Shown piece after piece: positions 32,786 through 44,906 of a stretch of DNA of 64,000 nucleotides. Numbering within the stretch: position 1 is the stretch's first letter; each line of letters opens with the position of its first letter. A program made the position numbers and the translations under genes. Below the pieces are notes generated by a model. The model worked only from the letters and a program-made list of their open reading frames with translations. It had not been told where the DNA came from and made no database searches. The DNA is from Brachionus rotundiformis (taxonomy: Eukaryota; Rotifera; Eurotatoria; Ploima; Brachionidae), in NCBI GenBank assembly GCA_016802295.1, contig JAESIW010000020.1, positions 4,936,821 to 5,000,820 on the forward strand. Reading direction: 5' to 3'.

Positions 32786-35700
32786 TTATTTTTGAATAAA
32801 TAATTTATCTTCATCATCTTCGTCATCAGTGAAAAGCATTTTTTTACTATTTTCACTACTACCTGTTTTAAAACTTGATTTCTTAGAACTCATCGGTGTA
32901 GTTAAGATTTCCTCTTCGTCCTCAGAGCTCACTAATTGGTCATACTGTCCTAAGCCTGGAATGCCAAAATTTGCATCTCCAAGTCTAAATCTTCGACGCT
33001 TATCAAAGTTTGAGCGTCGTCGTCTATGATAAAAGCCCAGAGTTAATAAAATAAATGACATAAACAATAAAACAATTCCGCTAATTAACAAAGGCTGGTT
33101 GTTTTTTAAGACCACTTTTGATATATCTTGAGTAAGTTTTTCAAATTTACCAACATTTGGTTTAAGTAAAATTTTTAAAAATGTCGCAGACGATTCACCA
33201 ACACTGAAATCAATGCGCTTTATTTCATATCTTTAAGTTTAAAATTATTATCTTTTATAAATAAAGATAATCCAACATAAAAATTTAAGTCTTTAAACAA
33301 AAATCAATTCGTTTTAATATCATACTAAAATAAATATGTTGGATAAAAAAAATTTTAAAATTGAGAATAATTTACTCTGAGTGATCAACAATTAAAGTAA
33401 AATTTCCGGGAGTTAATAAACGCCAAAAGTCGCCATGAGCATATGTTGTTAAGTTGTGATTAATACCAATAATTTGAATGACGGCATTCGAAATAGGCTT
33501 CTGAGAATTGCCATCCAAAACTATGCCACGCACACCTTTATGAACTTGACCAAGATAAGAAATCAATGCATATTTATTATCATTCCAATATTTTTCAAGA
33601 TCAGATTCATCAATCCATTTTTCACAGCTAAGCTCAATTGTTACCTCAAAGTCATTGGTGTCCACATAATGCCAATCTTGCATTGATCCCCTTGCTACAT
33701 ACCAAGCTGCACCATTAGTAATGCCTCCGGGAAAATTGTCACCTGATCTACATCGAACATTACTAAACATTTTTGTATGAGCCTAAAAGTTAAAGTAGAT
33801 AAAAAATACTTTTCTATTAAAGAAATGTACCATTGAATAAGCTTTTGAAATCATTTTAAACACTGGATCATCTGGTGATGGTGAATTAGAATTAAGAGCA
33901 TTTTTATTATCGTCATAAGGATAATTAACAACCATAGCTCCGCTGTGTAAATTAGCAGATAAAACAAATGGAATGTATTTAGACCATTCAATGATGGCCT
34001 GGGTCTCGGGCTGCAACTTTTCTTTGGCTTTAAATGGCGAGGGAAAATTTCTATTCAAATCTACTCTATTTTCATTCAATCTTCCGTAAAAATGATATTT
34101 TCTAGTTTTGGCATATCCATCCGGATTTACTGTTGGTACTATGTGAATTCTGGTCGCGTCTATCAGCTTAGTTATCAGATCGACTCGACCATAATTTTCA
34201 CATAAAAATTCTATTAAATTGATTAGCATTTCACGGCCCAAAACTTCATCTCCATGTATATTGGCAACATATTTAAATTCAGGCTCACCTTGCTCATGAA
34301 CTGACGGATTATCGCTAATTATCATTGCATACATGTTTTTACCATTCACACTTTTCCCAAATTTATAAAATTTTGTAATTAAGGGAAATTTTTTATTAAT
34401 TTTTTCCATAAATGCGAGAAGCTCGTTATGGTTATGATGCACAAATTTCACCGGTTCAATTGCGTCATCTAGCACTGAAGTACGCTTTGATGGTTCAGCC
34501 AAAAGGTTTATGTTGTCAACTAGATTTTTCAGATCGTCTTGAGTCAAAACTTTGGTTTTAGACTCTGTTCTCTTTAGTGTGAAATTTAGAACAGTTACAC
34601 TGTTTTCCACAACTTCAACTTGTTTTGTTTCTGGCTCATATCCATTTGCATAGGCTGTTAAATTGTAAACACCGGGAGTAAGAAGTCTCCAATAATCACC
34701 ATAATTACTAGTAGTTACATTGTACCGAATTCCTTGAACACTAACTATGGCACTTTTTAAAGGGGTTCCATATATTTGACCAGAATTAAGGGTGTCTGCA
34801 TCTGAAAAATCGCTCACAAAGCCTTTTACTCCCATGTGAACTTGAGCCATGTAACTTATTAGTGCATCTTTATTATTTTCCCACTCTGTCTTTAAGTTTT
34901 TGGCCAAGGGATATTTACAACAAGAAAGTTCAAGAGTTATTTCAAAACAATTCGACTGAATGTAATTGAAATCTTGCATACCACCGGGAACATCATACCA
35001 CTCAGCACCGTTTGTTATACCATTGGGAAAATTTTCACCACATGCTCTACCTTTGTGCATTGTCTTGTGATTACTTGCATACACTGATGCTAAATGACGG
35101 AATACTTTGTCATCTGGAGATGAGCTGTATAAACCTGACATTTTGTGAAATTTGGAATCGTCAAAAGGATAGCTGGCAACCAAAGCTCCACCGTGTAAAT
35201 TGGCACTTAACACAAACTTGTTGTTCAATATCCACTTCATTAAGGCCACAGTCTCCGGTTCTCGTTTATCAAACATGTTCTCGGAATTTATTTTTGGATC
35301 ATATTGATCTGGAAAATTTCGATTAAGATCTATGTTATGTGCATTGTGTCTACCATTGGAAAAATCACAAGCTCCTTCTTTTACTTTTTCAAATCCGTCC
35401 GGATTAGCAGATGGCATAATAAAAATATTTGTTGAATTAATTAGATTCGTTATACGCTCGTCTTTGCCATAATTGCTTAATAAATGGTAGATTAAAGAGA
35501 TCAAAATTTCTCGACCAATTGTTTCATCACCATGTATATTGCCAACATATTTGAACATTGGTTCACCTGGTTCAACTATGTCTATTTGGTCAGTTATTTG
35601 AAAAACAAGAAGATCGCGGTTTTCTACAGACTTGCCAATTGAAAATACTTTGGATATATGTGGATAAGACTTTTGAAAGTTTTCCAGTATCTGTTTCATT

Positions 35701-35831
35701 TTTTCATAGTTGTGGTACTGTGAAACCAACAGCTCACCTATGCTTGGATTTTCTTCTGAGCTTTGGACATCAGTTGAACAAGAATTGAATAGAAAGAATA
35801 AAAATAAGCAAAAAATTACATTATGAGACAT
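32786..35831 (-). CDS. Carboxypeptidase D-like membrane metallocarboxypeptidase, two active domains
   Basis: A M14B (regulatory) carboxypeptidase that trims C-terminal Lys/Arg in the secretory pathway. Exons on the minus strand are 35831-33831, 33782-33376 and 33230-32786, giving 950 residues. There is a signal peptide (1-20), then catalytic domain 1 with GNIHGDE (His100, Glu103), DLNRNFP, SANLHGGALVASYP and the catalytic Glu in ITLELSCCK, followed by a transthyretin-like domain with GDYWRLLTPG. Catalytic domain 2 repeats ANIHGDE, DLNRNFP, SANLHSGAMVVNYP and VTIELSCEK, with a second transthyretin-like domain. A membrane span (about 849-871) and an acidic cytosolic tail (QYDQLVSSEDEEE) end the protein. 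All zinc ligands and catalytic residues are present in both domains. Vertebrate CPD has a third domain, which is absent here. Confidence 0.93.
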
Positions 35832-37181
35832 ATCTAATAGTAAAAATTGAAAATTATAAAACTGAATAAGCTAACTTAAGTAAAGTTATAATAAAATTTC
35901 CAATAAAAAAAATTGTTTAATTAGAATTTGCTTCAATTATTAACTTTAAAAAATCAATTGAGAACATAATTGAACGTTTTATCAATAAAAAAGTTTTTTG
36001 ATTTGAAACTTTTTGAATACGTAAGCAAATATTTAAAATTTGAAGCATAAATAATTATAAAATATATGCTTGAAAAATTAATTTAATAGTCAAATTTGCC
36101 AAAAATTAAATCAACATGAAATAAATATAATTTATGCTTATTTTATCTTTTATATTTAAATTTTTTTAAAATTCAACAAGAATATGATTTATGTTACTCC
36201 AAAAATCTAAATACCATTTAAATATATTTGCCAATTTTCAAAAAAATTAATTTTAGCTCTGCGTAATCAAGATTGAAAAATAAAATCAGTATTGAAAATT
36301 CTTCTCATTAAAAGACTGTGCCATTAGATAAAATTTTGAAACCATTTTAAAAACTGGATCATTTTGATGATCGAGAATCATATGAAAGAAATTCTTAATA
36401 ATTGCTTAAGATATGAATATTTTAAAAGTTATTAATCTTTTGCTATGAAATGAAAATCTAATTTTCTATCAATCTAAACGAATCAGAAATTTATGAGTCT
36501 TTTTATAAAATTATTTTATTTTATCTTTTTATCATTAAAAAATTTTTAAAAATACACTAATGGTATTAACGAGTTGCCAAAAATGATTTTTTCTTCAGAA
36601 ATTGCATTTTTTGCTTCTTTAAAAAATTTATTTTTCCTAATTATCAAAAAAAAAGGAGCTAAAAATTATTATATTTTGAACAACTGATAAACTTATGTGG
36701 TTTTTATTTTTATCAGATAAGTTTGATCTAAATAAAATATTATCCTTAAATTTTACATATATTTAATAAATGTCTTAATCGAATATAATAAGTTAGAGTT
36801 TTTAGTTTTTTAGTCTTAAAAGTTTTGTCTATTTTTTTTTCAAAATTGATTACTTAATAGAAAACAAGATTATTCTCTTAATCTAATCCTTAATTTAAAT
36901 AAAAAGATAATCTGTATGAGGGAGGCGTTTCGTAAAAATAAATATAAAACGACTTAATTTTTTTATCCAACAATAAATAAACAATTAATTATTTAAATAA
37001 TTCTAAATTTTATTAAAATGATTAAATTTAAAAAAAAATCAAAATCGATTCGGGTTTTTGGAAAAATATAACTATTAAAAATTAATTTGGTTAAAAATAC
37101 GAAAATACGAATTAAATAATTTTAGCAAATTGTACATTCTTTCCGTAAAAATCAAAAATGCCAAGCAAGCAATAGATGGTT
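35832..37181. other. Intergenic between the tandem carboxypeptidase genes
   Basis: AT-rich 1.35 kb that holds the promoter of the downstream carboxypeptidase gene and a fossil exon fragment at 36316-36373. Nothing else is readable. Confidence 0.5.
36316..36373 (-). pseudogene. Fossil fragment of a third carboxypeptidase D-like copy
   Basis: On the minus strand the sequence reads NDPVFKMVSKFYLMAQ, matching DDPVFKMISKAYSMV of the intact gene at about 33830-33890, including the exon end. Nucleotide likeness covers about 58 bases and includes the splice-site neighbourhood. Only this scrap is recognisable, so it is what remains of a lost member of the tandem array. Confidence 0.6.
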
Positions 37182-40009
37182 CTATCGAACATAAATTCTG
37201 TCATCTGATCCAAATTCATCGTCCTCTTCTGTAAAAAGAAGTTTTCGATTATCTTCTTGGTCAAGCCTTGCGTACAAACTCGTGGAAACTGATGTTCTTG
37301 AGTGACGTTTGGATAACTTCACAATCATTATGATAATAGATAAAACAACTAACAATAAAAATAGGCCAGTGAATAAATATGCATAGTTATTTGTAGAAAT
37401 AACTGTAATAACTTCATCGACTATAAGATCGTAGTTAATTCCTTTAGGTTTGAGCTCAAAATTTACAATAGTTGCTGATTTAGAACCAACTTGTACCTTT
37501 ACTCTCTTAGACTCGTAACTTTTTAAAAAATAATTTAAATATTTCATGAGAAAAAAAATATTAATTACTTTGAATGTGAAGCAATTAGATAATAATGGCC
37601 TGGTGTCAACAAACGCCAATAATCTCCATAACGATAAGTTGTTACATTGTGATCATTATCCTCTATAGTAATTACCACATTTTGAATTGGCAACTTAGTC
37701 TTTTGATCTCTCACAATTCCTTTAATGCCTTTATGAGCCTAAATAAAGTATATTTTTTAATCAAATTAAAAAAATATATAATATTAAACCTGTCCAATAA
37801 AAGATAACATTGGATATAAATTTTGTTCCCAGTATCCTTTTAATTTCGGCTGTTCAACAAATTTATTGCAACTAATTTCAATATTAATCAACATGTCATT
37901 AGTGTTTAAGTAAGACCAGTCTTGCATTGAACCTCTAATTGGAAACCAAGCTGCTCCATTTGTTATTCCAGCTTCAAATTTTTCATTTGGTTGACAAGGC
38001 TTGTATCCAAAACTCATTTTTGGATGCACCATTGAATATGATTTAGCCAACATTTTAAAAGTTTCATCATCAGCTGTAGCTGTTTCTTGCGATTCTCCTT
38101 CTTGGTTGTCATCAAAAGGATATCTCACCACCAAAGAGCCACTGTGTAAGCTACCTGAAAGCACAAACGGATGTTCTTTTGACCACGTGATAATTGACTC
38201 TGTTTCTGGTTGAATTTTTTGGTCAGATAAATCTTTAGCTCCTAAAGCTTCTATTATTTTATCCACATTGGTTTTGGCATTTAAATTTGGTTGAGGTTTT
38301 ATTTTGTATAAAGATGGAAAATTTGAATCAAGATCAACATTATTGCTGTTAAGTGCACTACCTCTAGCATATCCATCCGGATTTATACTAGGAACTATAT
38401 GAATACGAGTTGAGTCAACAAGTCTTTTAACTAGCTCATTTCTATCATAATTATCACATAAAAACTCTATTAATTCTATTAAAAGTTCTCTACCAAGTAT
38501 TTCATCGCCATGCATGTTACCAATGTATCTTACCTCAGGCTCACCTTGTTCATGTACTCGCGGATTATCACTTATTATCACTGCGTACAAATTAGAACCA
38601 TTTACGCTTTTACCAAATGAATATGAACTAGCTATAGAAGGACACTTTTTTTCAATCTCAGTAATAAAATCTTCCAATTGATTGTTATCATGATGTGACA
38701 AATCATCCGGCTGACTGGCTGAAGCTAATAAAGAGTCTCGTTTTTCAACATTTCCCAACATATTGATCTGAGAAACAAGAATATCGATGTCATTTTTAAC
38801 ACTAGTAAACATGTTTGGAACTATTTCTTGGTTTTCATGCTTTAAAGTAAAATTTAAAACCGTAACATGGTTCTCAACAACATCGACCAATTTGGTCTCT
38901 GATTTGAAGCCTTTGGCTGAAGCTGTTACTTTATAAGTGCCTGGTAGAAGAAGACGCCAATAGTCTCCGTAAGTATTAGTTGATACATTATGATCTATTA
39001 AGGCTACACTAACCACAGCATTTTCAATGGGTGTACCAAAGATTCCCTTTTCATTTAACAAAGAAGAGTCAGAAAAATCGGTTACAAAACCTTTGATGCC
39101 CATGTGCACTTGAGACATGAAATCAATCAAAGCTTCTCGACTATTTTCCCATTCTGTCTTGATTTTTTCAGCTGGAGGATATTTACAGCAAGCCATGTTA
39201 AGATTGACTTCAAGTGTGTTGGAAAAAAAATAGTTAAATTGTTGCATTGTTCCACTGGTGAAGTTTTGTCTAAGCCCTGAGCAAGATATTGTTTCATTAT
39301 TTTTGGGTCGAGTTGCCATGAATTTGGTGCTTAAATGTTCGATTAGGTTGTTATCTTTGTCAAAATTTAATCTAGAAGGTATTGATTGGCGCAGATTTCC
39401 GCTCAAAACAAACTTGTTGCCAAGTATCCAGTTCATTAAAGATTTTGTTTCTGTCTCACGTGAATCAAATAAATTATCTGATGTTACATTGGCATCAAAT
39501 ATATCCGGAAAATCATATTCAATGTCAACATTGTTAGAATTGAGTCCCATGTCCAAATTGCAGTTGTAGTTTTTGTTTTTAAGTTTCTCAAAGCCGTCTG
39601 GATTTGCTGATGGAATTACAAAAATATTGGTGCTATTAATCAAGCGAGTTATTCTTTCATCTTTTCCATAATTGATAAGAAGATGGTAGATTAAGTTAAC
39701 TAACATTTCTCGACCTAATGCTTCGTCTCCATGTATGTTGGCAATTAGTTTTACCTTTGGCTCTCCAGGCTCAATCCGATTTATTTCATCTGTTATTTGG
39801 AAAACAAGCAGATCTCTCTTTTCAGCCGATTTGCCAATTGAGGACAGTTTTGAAATACTGCTGAATGATCTTTGGAATGTTTCAAGAAGTTTTTTAAGCG
39901 AGTTGTAATCATGGTATTCTTCGAGTAGAAGGTCTTCGATCGGTTTATCTGATCGAGACTGCACTATTAGACAAGCAACCAAAATAAATAATTTTTTATA
40001 ATAAAACAT
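37182..40009 (-). CDS. Carboxypeptidase D-like membrane protein with degenerate catalytic domains
   Basis: A tandem paralogue of the 32786-35831 gene. Exons 40009-37790, 37738-37569 and 37518-37182 give 908 residues: signal peptide, domain 1, transthyretin-like domain, domain 2, transthyretin-like domain, membrane span (AYLFTGLFLLLVVLSIIIMI) and an acidic tail. Splice positions match the paralogue. Domain 1 keeps NIHGDE (His93, Glu96), but DLNRNFP has become DIEYDFP, the third zinc His is lost (GNLRQSIPS for ANLHGGALV), and the catalytic Glu is Met (VNLNMACCK). Domain 2 keeps all three zinc ligands and the Glu (INIEISCNK), but DLNRNFP is DLDSNFP, losing the substrate-binding Asn-Arg. Domain 1 should therefore be inactive, and domain 2 altered or inactive. 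The frame itself is intact. Confidence 0.92.
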
Positions 40010-43000
40010 GATTTGACTAAAAACTAATATTTTATTTTTTTTCTTGATGAATATGATTTTAAATCGTGCAACAAATTAAAAATTTGTTTTTAAATATTAT
40101 TTAAAAATCTGAGAAAAAAGAGTTGTGACGAACAAATGATGAAGGATATGACGATGTTGATTAGAATTAAATATTTTTTACAATGCAAATACACAGTTTG
40201 AATTTGACTAATTCATCAAGTTGTTCTTTATTTGATTTTTTAATTTTATTCACTATTAATATGATGACTTTGATCCAGCGATTGAAACTTAACATTAAAA
40301 TTTACTCATTCTTTAATCAAAAATAATTAGCCGTGAAAAATTTTTAGAACGGTTTTTCATTTATCTATTACATTTTTTAACTATTTATATCTTTATCGCT
40401 TTTTTTTTTATGAGATATTGAAAACAAATAATTTTTGCTCAAATTCATATAATTTCAAAATAGTAATTCAAGATGTTAAATTTTTGCGCTTATTAATTCA
40501 TATATTTTTATATAGTTTACAATTCTGTACTCCACTAAATTATCTACGGTCTTGATAAATCATTCTCCAGGACATGGAAAATTAAATGAAGTCAAAAGTA
40601 ATTAAAATGACTTTAAATTAAAAAAATTCAAGGTCATTTGAGCACAAATTGCTCATTTTATATTTATTATTTTAAAATTATCTCTAATTTAGATGTTTTA
40701 AAATTTCACCAATATTAAGAATTTTTCCTTCGAGACTATTTCTTTCTCAAATCACGATATTGACATAAATTGACTTAAAAAACTTAATCACAACTAATTA
40801 TATTTGAAGTCTAAATTAGAAAAAATTTATAGATATCAATTAAAAATGAATTAACTGTCAAACGATTTAAAAACAAATAAGATCGTTTTTTAATTTAATT
40901 TATTTTAAATAATAAGAAAATTATATTTTCAAGGTTTTGTTATGATTTTGTAATAAATTTAAAATTTTTGTTTTTTATTAATTAATTCAAAGTCTTGATT
41001 GTTTTTTTTTATGTTCTTTAATAACTTTATTACCGAAATCGAATTATCAGTAAAACTTTCTTCAGGAAGAATTTACTTATAATTTAGCCCTAAGACAATT
41101 TAAGTTCTGTGCATTAACAATGGCAATTTGCTCCAAATTGTCGGGAATCTGTTTTTTTATCTGTTTTGAGCGTTCATACAAGTGTCGTTAAAGAAAAGTG
41201 CCTTCTCCGAACTTAACATTTCAATAAGGCAATCTCTATCCTTATTTGAGTATTGGTAAGATTCTTTTTGTTTAATCTGTCCACATAACTTAGATTCTGG
41301 AACCTCAAATCAATTTGTATCTTTCAAATTGTATGGATACCACGAGCTAATGGCATTTTCTAGATGTGATCTAGATGAGATTTCTACAAAAGTTTAATTT
41401 GTGTTTTTTACAAAGAATTAAAATGATTTCAATTGAGAATATATGTTTATTCATTAAAAGCTATAGAAAAAACATTTAGTATACTTATTTTAAGTTGTTA
41501 TATTTTAAAAAATAATATTAATTCTTTAAACTATCGATTTAGAAACCCAATAAATTTAATGGTATTTTTTTAATCGATTTAATTTTGACTTTAAAATCTG
41601 TAAAGATTAGCATTACGTAACTTGTTATTTTTTTCATATATGTTCTATAATTCAAATTAACTGAATCTAAATTCGGCATTATTTTTCCTTAAAAGGTAAA
41701 TAATTTTGAATCTTTGTTTTTGGCTTCTTGTTTGTATTATTATTGATATTAATTTGAATTTGATTAAAAATACTTTTACAAAAATATGTTTAGTTTTTTT
41801 CAACAACCTCTTTACAAATTTTAATGAAAAAGTTGAGACCAAAGTTGCACTAACCAGTCCATATAAAATATTAACAATCATCTTTTTAAAAACTTGTTTT
41901 TTAAACTTCTCAATTCAAAATATTTTGATTAAATTAAAAAAATAATAGAAATATCTTGAATAATGTTATCCACTAGAGAAGCTAAAATTTAAAAATATTT
42001 TTCCATAATTATACAAATTCGAATTAAAAATTTAATCTTTTTGAGTTTTCCTAAAGATCGTTTGAAATTTTGTTTTAATTTTTTCCCAATTGAAAAGTCG
42101 ATCAAATATTTTATATAAGAATCTGGTGTTTTTTTTTAAATTGTCCGTATAAAATTTTTACATAAAAGTTTTAAAAAATTTTAATATTTAAATATTTTTA
42201 AAGCAAAATTAAAATTTAATTTTAAGTTGAATAAAAATAAGACTTCTGGTATTTAATTTGGTTACTTTTGAGTATTTTCTTGATACGATTTTAAAATCAG
42301 GTAAAGTAATTCAGGTTCTTTTATTATTATTTTTTTAAATCAAATTTCAAATAATTGTATCATGAAAAGATTCGAGCACATAAAAAGCACTTAAATAGCT
42401 TGCATTAGAATCCCATGGTTTTTCAAAGAAAAGTTACAAAAAACAGTCTTTTTCCAATTAAATCTCATTAGGACGTTCAATGCTCAAAAAAATTGGTTTT
42501 TATTATAATTTTTTTGACAAAATATTTGCATTGTTTTACAATTTTTAGTAAAAATAAGAACAAAAATTAAGAGAAAATTCTATAATAGCCATTGTATTAC
42601 CACCTGATCCAAATAGGAAAAATTTATTTCAAAGAAAAGACATTTCAAGTGGTTGTAGAAATCACACTGTTTTACCAATACCGATTTCAAGAGCTGTTTA
42701 ATTTCATTTTTAGGCAATCTTTTTAATTAATGAATTTTTAGAATTAAAAAAAAAGTATCAAGTTTAGATGGTTTACAGTTTCTATTTAGACGAAGCTTAA
42801 CAGAATCTAGCTAAATAGATTGAAAAAATTTATGAAATCCAAAACTTATTTCTGTAAAAATAGCTGTTTTTTTAATTAAAAATAGATTTTAATTTAGAAA
42901 TGAAAATTTGTTAATTTATTTTTATTTTTGAAGATTAATTTTAAAAAAAAAATGTGTCAAATAACTGATAATTAATTTAGAAAAATTTTGATTAGTTCTA

Positions 43001-44189
43001 TTAAAATTCATGTTTTGATTAGGGAATTAGAAAAAATAATTAAGTGGAAGCCGAGATTTGACCAAGCAGAAAGAATAAAAACATTTCACTCTTGAATTTT
43101 ACTCAGCCTTAAATTTTTTATTCTCAATTGATTTATTTTTTTTACTCTTTGTATTCAATACTTTCTCCAAATATTTAAATTACCTGAGGGTCGCTTATTC
43201 ATGGTTCTCCAAACAAGGATGTTTAAATTTTACTATCGTATCTACTCTATACTCAATGAAGCATGCAATTTTGTTTTATCAAATGGGATTTAATTTTTAA
43301 TTTCTTAATTTGTATAAAATTCTCTTAATTGTCATGAATTTTTTTACGAAATGTAGTCCAAAAACAGGTATACTTGAATCAAAAATAAAAGAAAATAGCA
43401 TAACCAGTATTGATTGTGATTTGAGTCCAGACTGCTCTTAAGATAAGTACTAATTTTAGCATTTAATTACTCAAAATCTAGTTTGTATAAAAAATTCGAT
43501 TTCGCCAAAAAGAATAAAAATCATCAATAGCTTGTATATTAAAATTATCATTTTAAATGATTCAAAAATTTCTTGAGATAAAATTAATTTAATTTTTTAA
43601 TTAAAACTTGTAGCATTTCGTGACAAAATTGATAAATCTCTCATTTCAAGAACATTGCATGGTTACTGCAAATAAGAGTTGAGTTTTTTCTAATGAGTTC
43701 ATCAATACTATTTATTTATTTTATCAAAAATTTGTTTATTTAATATTTATTTTCAGATTTTAAATATTTTCTTTTCATTTCTTTATTCAAAATACGCGAT
43801 TTATTTCTAACAAAAGGCTAACGAGTGAATTTAGACAGGAAATCGAGCTTATCTCTTAAAAGGAAGTTCATCTTTTATTTACAAAATATATATCCAAGTC
43901 ACTTTCGTTAACTTAAGAATGACAAAATATGAGGTTTCAGCCTATTGTATGGTAATAAGATCCTTAAAATTCGATATCCTTGAAAGATAAAAGTGTCGCT
44001 CAAAAGTCGGCCTTAAAAGGCTAAAATTGTCTTGAGACCTGTATAAATTCACGATATGAAGTTATAAAAAAAGATAAAATTAATGTTCTTATAACACCAA
44101 CTAATTTTATGACCTAGGGCCTTAAATTTAAATAGATATTGACCAGAATGATAAGCCAAAAAAATAAATCAATATGTGTTTTTTTTTAT
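40010..44189. other. Large AT-rich interval, nearly empty
   Basis: About 4.2 kb upstream of the minus-strand carboxypeptidase gene. Open frames here (for example around 41657-41945) overlap on opposite strands and have homopolymer composition, so I do not call them. A short LINE-like block lies at 41280-41375. Confidence 0.45.
41280..41375 (-). mobile_element. Possible LINE reverse-transcriptase relic
   Basis: The minus strand reads RSHLENAISSWYPYNLKD, strongly like the R.HLEYA...WNPY..KD block near the C-terminus of many LINE reverse transcriptases. Flanking sequence down to about 41100 is less AT-rich but gives no further clear block. This rests on one short motif. Confidence 0.4.
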
Positions 44190-44906
44190 TTATTTTTGAG
44201 CCAATAAGGATAGTAAAGTTAAAATGATAAATAAAAATATTTTCATTAAAATTAAGAAATGACCCAAATTCGAGGGTATCTTATCGATTAATATTTCAGT
44301 TTCATCATCATTTAATTTTTTTATTTTTTCTCTGATTGGAATTGTTGTTTTAGTTCGATAGAGATTCACAGAACAATTCAAGGCTTTTGAATAAACAAAT
44401 ATTCGGTTTAACAAATATTTGATACAAAATTTAATGTTATACAAATATTTTTATTAAAACCAATTTGTTTTGTAAACCTAATTTTTTTAATTTTAATTTA
44501 AAACCCTAAAATTAGTCAGACTAATATCATTAGTATGTTTTTAATAAAGTTTGCTTAAGATCAAAATTCAAGGTGACCGATCAAAGTTTCATAATTTAAA
44601 ACCCTCTATTTATAATCACTTATTAAGTAGTTCTTTTTATCTTAGAGGATAAATTTAATTAAATACAGATAGTTAACCTTCTCTATTAAAATTAGGGATT
44701 TTGTAATTAGTCTCAATGGTATTCGTTCTTATTTGTGGTTGTTTCATATAAAACAAGCCGGCAATAGCTTTTTCAAATTGTATTCTCAATCTGACTGAAA
44801 AAAATACAATTTTTTTCCAATACCTCTCAACTATGAGTCTAATCAGATATCTAAAACAAATATTTTTAGCACAAATCCTAACATTAGTTAATAAAGAAAT
44901 TTTCAA
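44190..44906 (-). CDS. Doubtful two-exon small protein with C-terminal membrane segment
   Basis: Two open segments on the minus strand (44906-44678 and 44383-44190) can be joined in phase by a GT...AG intron of 294 bases, giving 140 residues. The C-terminal 22 residues are strongly hydrophobic (ILMKIFLFIILTLLSLL), as in a tail-anchored protein, preceded by an acidic stretch (KLNDDETEILIDKIP). The segment with AGLFYMKQPQIRTNTIETNY has coding-like composition. No family is recognised, the start is uncertain, and an acceptor-like TTTTTTCAG inside exon 1 suggests the true 5' structure may differ. Confidence 0.25.

Noticed and set aside
35012..35326. 104-residue plus-strand frame
   Set aside because: Antisense shadow of the carboxypeptidase D-like exon.
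41657..41945. Two overlapping open frames on opposite strands
   Set aside because: Low-complexity Ile/Phe/Lys composition, no splice partner and no similarity; chance in AT-rich DNA.
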